A stretch of 64,000 nt of DNA from Betaproteobacteria bacterium (lineage in GTDB: Bacteria > Pseudomonadota > Gammaproteobacteria > Burkholderiales > SG8-41): NCBI GenBank assembly GCA_025363575.1, contig JANYDM010000015.1:1-64000 (forward strand), in the 5' to 3' direction. How positions within the stretch are numbered: the first letter of the stretch is position 1; every line of letters starts with the position of its first letter. This document shows positions 61,927 to 64,000 of this stretch, in pieces. The notes beneath the pieces were generated by a model. It saw nothing but the letters and a program-made list of their open reading frames with translations, made no database searches and had not been told where the DNA came from. Made by a program: the position numbers and the translations under genes.

Positions 61927-62370
61927 ATGGAAAACGAACACTACGCGCCGCCGGCTTCTGTTCTCGAGAGTGCCTCGCCTCCCAAGGGGCCGCCGCCAAG
62001 TCAAACCACTCTTGCTGTCCGCTTGCTATGGCTTGGCCTTTTTTTGGCTCTGCCAAGCGTCTATTACAGCGCGGGACGCTCACGGAGTACACTGGAGAGC
62101 GTAGTTTTTGTATTCTTTTGCCTGGTCATGTATGTGTTCACGGCCTACCTCAACGTGTCCGTTCGTCGTGGTCATAACTGGGCTCGAATCGTTACTCTTG
62201 TCTTTACGACTATTGGCCTACTCGTGGTGCTATTTGTGCCGGACCCCCCGGAAATTACCGCGGTCGAAAGACTGATTAATGGAATCGAACCGATCATCGA
62301 TGTTGTCGCCACGTATCTTCTATTCACCGCGCCAAGCGCCGCGTGGTTCAAGAGTACAAGACAATCCTAA
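61927..62370 (+). CDS. Small membrane protein of unknown function, AT-rich
   Basis: The product is 147 residues long. A Pro-rich N-terminus (APPASVLESASPPKGPPPSQ) is followed by about four hydrophobic segments: LLWLGLFLALPSVYY, VVFVFFCLVMYVFTAYL, IVTLVFTTIGLLVVLFV and DVVATYLLFTAPSAAWF. RRGHNWARIV between helices two and three recalls a widespread group of small uncharacterised membrane proteins. Its codons are visibly AT-richer than those of its neighbours and it follows an AT-rich repeat spacer, suggesting transfer. It converges on the CoA transferase gene with a two-base gap. No Shine-Dalgarno is obvious. Confidence 0.7.
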   Translation: MENEHYAPPASVLESASPPKGPPPSQTTLAVRLLWLGLFLALPSVYYSAGRSRSTLESVVFVFFCLVMYVFTAYLNVSVRRGHNWARIVTLVFTTIGLLVVLFVPDPPEITAVERLINGIEPIIDVVATYLLFTAPSAAWFKSTRQS

Positions 62371-62372
62371 GT

Positions 62373-63764
62373 TCACGCCATGTTTTTCACATTCGCCGCC
62401 GGCGTCATTTCCATTTCGCCGAGCTTCATCACTTCCTCGGCGGTGAATCCCGGCGCGACTTCCTCGAGAATAAATTTGCCGTCCTGCCAGTGCAGCAGCG
62501 CTAAGTCGGTGACGACATAATTTACGCAGCTTTTGCCGGTTAGCGGGTAGGCGCATTTCTTTTTGACTTTCGCCCGGCCTTTGCTGTCTGCGTGCTCCAT
62601 CACGATGATGAGATCACCTTTGCCCGACAGCAGGTCCATCGCACCGCCGATGCCGCCGCGTTTCGCGTCAGAGGTGCTCCAGTTGGCGACGCTACCGGTC
62701 TGATCAACTTCGTAGGCGCCGAGGATCACCGTATCGATGCGTCCGCCGCGCGCCATCTCGAATGACGTCACGCTATCGAAGAACGACGCCCCGGGCTTGA
62801 GCGACACGAACTGACCTGCCGCGTTGTAGACATCGGGATCGACCGTATCGTCGGTCACCATTTCACCGTAGCCAAGCACGCCGTTCTCGGCGTGCAAAAT
62901 CACGTCGCGGCTTTGCAGGTAGTTCGACACCATCGTGGGAATGCCCACGCCGAGATTGACGTAGGTGCCGTCCTTTACGAGCGCGGCAGCGCGTTTGGCA
63001 ATGCCCGCTCGTGTCAGCGCAGGCTTGCCGTTGTAAAGACGCGGCTTGTCCGAGGGCCGCCGTTCCGGCCGGCGCCAGGCTTTGCCGTCGACTTCCTGCG
63101 TGGTTTTGATGACGCGCGAGACAAATATGCCGGGCAGATCGATCAGCTCCGGCGGGATCACGCCGGGTTCGACAATCTCATCGACTTCGACGATAGCCAC
63201 GCGCGCGGCCTTGGCGAAGCTGGGATTGAAGTTCTGGCTGCCGCCGCGGAACTGCACGTTGCCGAGGCGGTCCGCGCGGTAGCCGCGCAGGAACGCATAG
63301 TCGACGTGTATCGCGTGCTCGAGCACGTGGGTCTTGCCGTCGAACACGCGCGTCTCCTTGCCTTCCGCGATATCGGTGCCGACGCTCGTTGGCGAATAAA
63401 ACGCGGGGATGCCGGCGCCCCCTGCGCGGCAGCGCTCGACGAGTATCCCCTGCGGCACAAGCTCGACTTCCATTTCGCCGGCGACAATCTGGTCTTCGCT
63501 CGCTGTCGGCGTGCCGGGGCGCACCGAAAATGCGGCGATGAGTTTTTTTACCTGCTTGTTCTCGGCGAGGATCTGGCCGCGCTGCGCGCCGGGGTCGCCG
63601 AGCGAATTGCAGACGAGGCACAAGTTTTTGGTGCCCTTGTCGCGCAGCGCGAGTATCAGGCTTGTCGCGAAGCGGTGGCCGACGCTGAAGCCGGCGATGG
63701 CGATGGTTGAGCCGTCGGCGATGTCGGCGATTGCTTGTTGCGGTGTGGCGATTGCCTTGTCCAT
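62373..63764 (-). CDS. CoA transferase with fused alpha and beta subunits
   Basis: This 463-residue family I CoA transferase moves CoA between acids (acetate, 3-oxoacids or others). The N-terminal half has TIAIAGFSVGHRFATSLI, the alpha-subunit glycine motif, and VGTDIAEGKETRVFDGK. The C-terminal half has YVNLGVGIPTMVSNYL and the catalytic Glu293 in HAENGVLGYG, then GGAMDLLSGKGDLIIVMEH. Both subunits are joined in one chain, as in SCOT. The ATG at 63764 follows GAGGGACA. A Bug receptor gene precedes it by about 17 bases, suggesting activation of an imported acid. Confidence 0.9.
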   Translation of the reverse strand: MDKAIATPQQAIADIADGSTIAIAGFSVGHRFATSLILALRDKGTKNLCLVCNSLGDPGAQRGQILAENKQVKKLIAAFSVRPGTPTASEDQIVAGEMEVELVPQGILVERCRAGGAGIPAFYSPTSVGTDIAEGKETRVFDGKTHVLEHAIHVDYAFLRGYRADRLGNVQFRGGSQNFNPSFAKAARVAIVEVDEIVEPGVIPPELIDLPGIFVSRVIKTTQEVDGKAWRRPERRPSDKPRLYNGKPALTRAGIAKRAAALVKDGTYVNLGVGIPTMVSNYLQSRDVILHAENGVLGYGEMVTDDTVDPDVYNAAGQFVSLKPGASFFDSVTSFEMARGGRIDTVILGAYEVDQTGSVANWSTSDAKRGGIGGAMDLLSGKGDLIIVMEHADSKGRAKVKKKCAYPLTGKSCVNYVVTDLALLHWQDGKFILEEVAPGFTAEEVMKLGEMEMTPAANVKNMA

Positions 63765-63781
63765 GCTGTCCCTCGTAGTTG

Positions 63782-64000
63782 TTACTGTTTCAAACCAAAA
63801 CGCTCGACCACGGTTTTCTCGACCGCGTACTGCTCGCGCGCCCACCGCGTGTAGTCTTCCGTATTGAGATAGCTTTTTACCTGATCGTATTGCTCCATCG
63901 TGCGGACGAAGTCCGGCTCGTCGAGCCCTTTGCGGAATGCGTCGTGCAGCGTTTTCACGACTTTCGGGTCCATGCCTTTGGGGCCACCGATGCCATACGA
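63782..64000 (-). CDS. Bug/TctC receptor, C-terminal part cut by the window edge
   Basis: The minus-strand frame is open to the edge. The visible 72 residues, YGIGGPKGMDPKVVKTLHDAFRK then YDQVKSYLNTEDYTRWAREQY, match the C-terminal lobe of tripartite tricarboxylate receptors. It ends 18 bases before the CoA transferase start, so the two are probably co-transcribed. The body of the protein, including its leader, lies beyond the window. Confidence 0.75.
   Translation of the reverse strand, partial: SYGIGGPKGMDPKVVKTLHDAFRKGLDEPDFVRTMEQYDQVKSYLNTEDYTRWAREQYAVEKTVVERFGLKQ

Noticed and set aside
1..64000. tRNA, rRNA or tmRNA genes and insertion sequences
   Set aside because: No cloverleaf with a GTTCGA-type arm, rRNA segment, transposase or terminal inverted repeat was recognised by reading. 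A covariance-model scan would settle the tRNA question.

Overview
The window reads as a high-GC betaproteobacterial (Burkholderiales-like) chromosome segment. The main clues are eight Bug/TctC-type tripartite tricarboxylate receptor proteins (a hallmark expansion in Bordetella, Cupriavidus and relatives), SoxYZ, isoquinoline-1-oxidoreductase-type molybdoenzyme subunits, ACMSD-type amidohydrolases and an adenosylcobalamin-dependent ribonucleotide reductase. Assignment to a genus is not possible by eye. No rRNA, tRNA, CRISPR array, transposase or integrase was recognised.

Layout. 1-4.1 kb: a truncated Ala-rich coiled-coil protein, then a Ser/Thr kinase-HDOD-GAF fusion divergent from a stand-alone HDOD protein. 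4.07-4.35 kb: a small gene broken by two one-base deletions. 4.7-19.0 kb: a surface-polysaccharide locus. It holds an APS kinase, a family 2 glycosyltransferase, a Wzm/Wzt ABC exporter with a sugar-binding Wzt tail, an SGNH protein, a group 1 glycosyltransferase, two P-loop sulfotransferases, a methyltransferase fusion, a second glycosyltransferase, a WecA-type initiating enzyme and a large O-antigen ligase-like protein. Most start codons overlap the preceding stop. The APS kinase and two sulfotransferases suggest a sulfated glycan.

19.2-26.0 kb: an outer-membrane beta-barrel protein, an alpha/beta hydrolase, a FecR-domain protein, a methyltransferase, an amidohydrolase, a lectin-like lipoprotein with a clear terminator, a pilin-like protein with a DUF3301 protein, and a small RRM-like protein. 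26.1-32.8 kb: NrdJ with an aldo/keto reductase, then phosphatidylserine synthase, an M32 carboxypeptidase and a solute-binding-fold protein without a signal peptide.

32.9-47.6 kb: catabolic and uptake clusters on both strands. One minus-strand run carries a small dimeric-barrel protein, an amidase, a Bug receptor, an esterase, an epimerase-like VOC protein and a second Bug receptor. The next carries nine RidA-fold domains in five genes, two of them triple-domain fusions, packed with a Bug receptor and an amidohydrolase. An MFS transporter and a secreted gamma-glutamyltransferase follow. 47.7-55.3 kb (plus strand): a 2Fe-2S/molybdopterin oxidoreductase pair, a SoxY variant and SoxZ, an MmgE/PrpD protein, two tandem Bug receptors and a GNAT acetyltransferase. 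A REP-like palindrome and heptanucleotide repeats lie just before and inside soxY.

55.5-64.0 kb: an isolated divergent EF-G, two more Bug receptors flanking a coiled-coil protein, an MFS transporter preceded by a 15-codon coupled leader ORF, a visibly AT-richer small membrane protein behind four GTCATCTAA repeats, a fused two-subunit-type CoA transferase and the C-terminus of an eighth Bug receptor.

Taken together the right half looks like a collection of small-organic-acid or amide uptake and degradation modules. Each has an orphan periplasmic receptor and none has TctA/TctB membrane genes in view. The left half is dominated by cell-envelope glycan synthesis.
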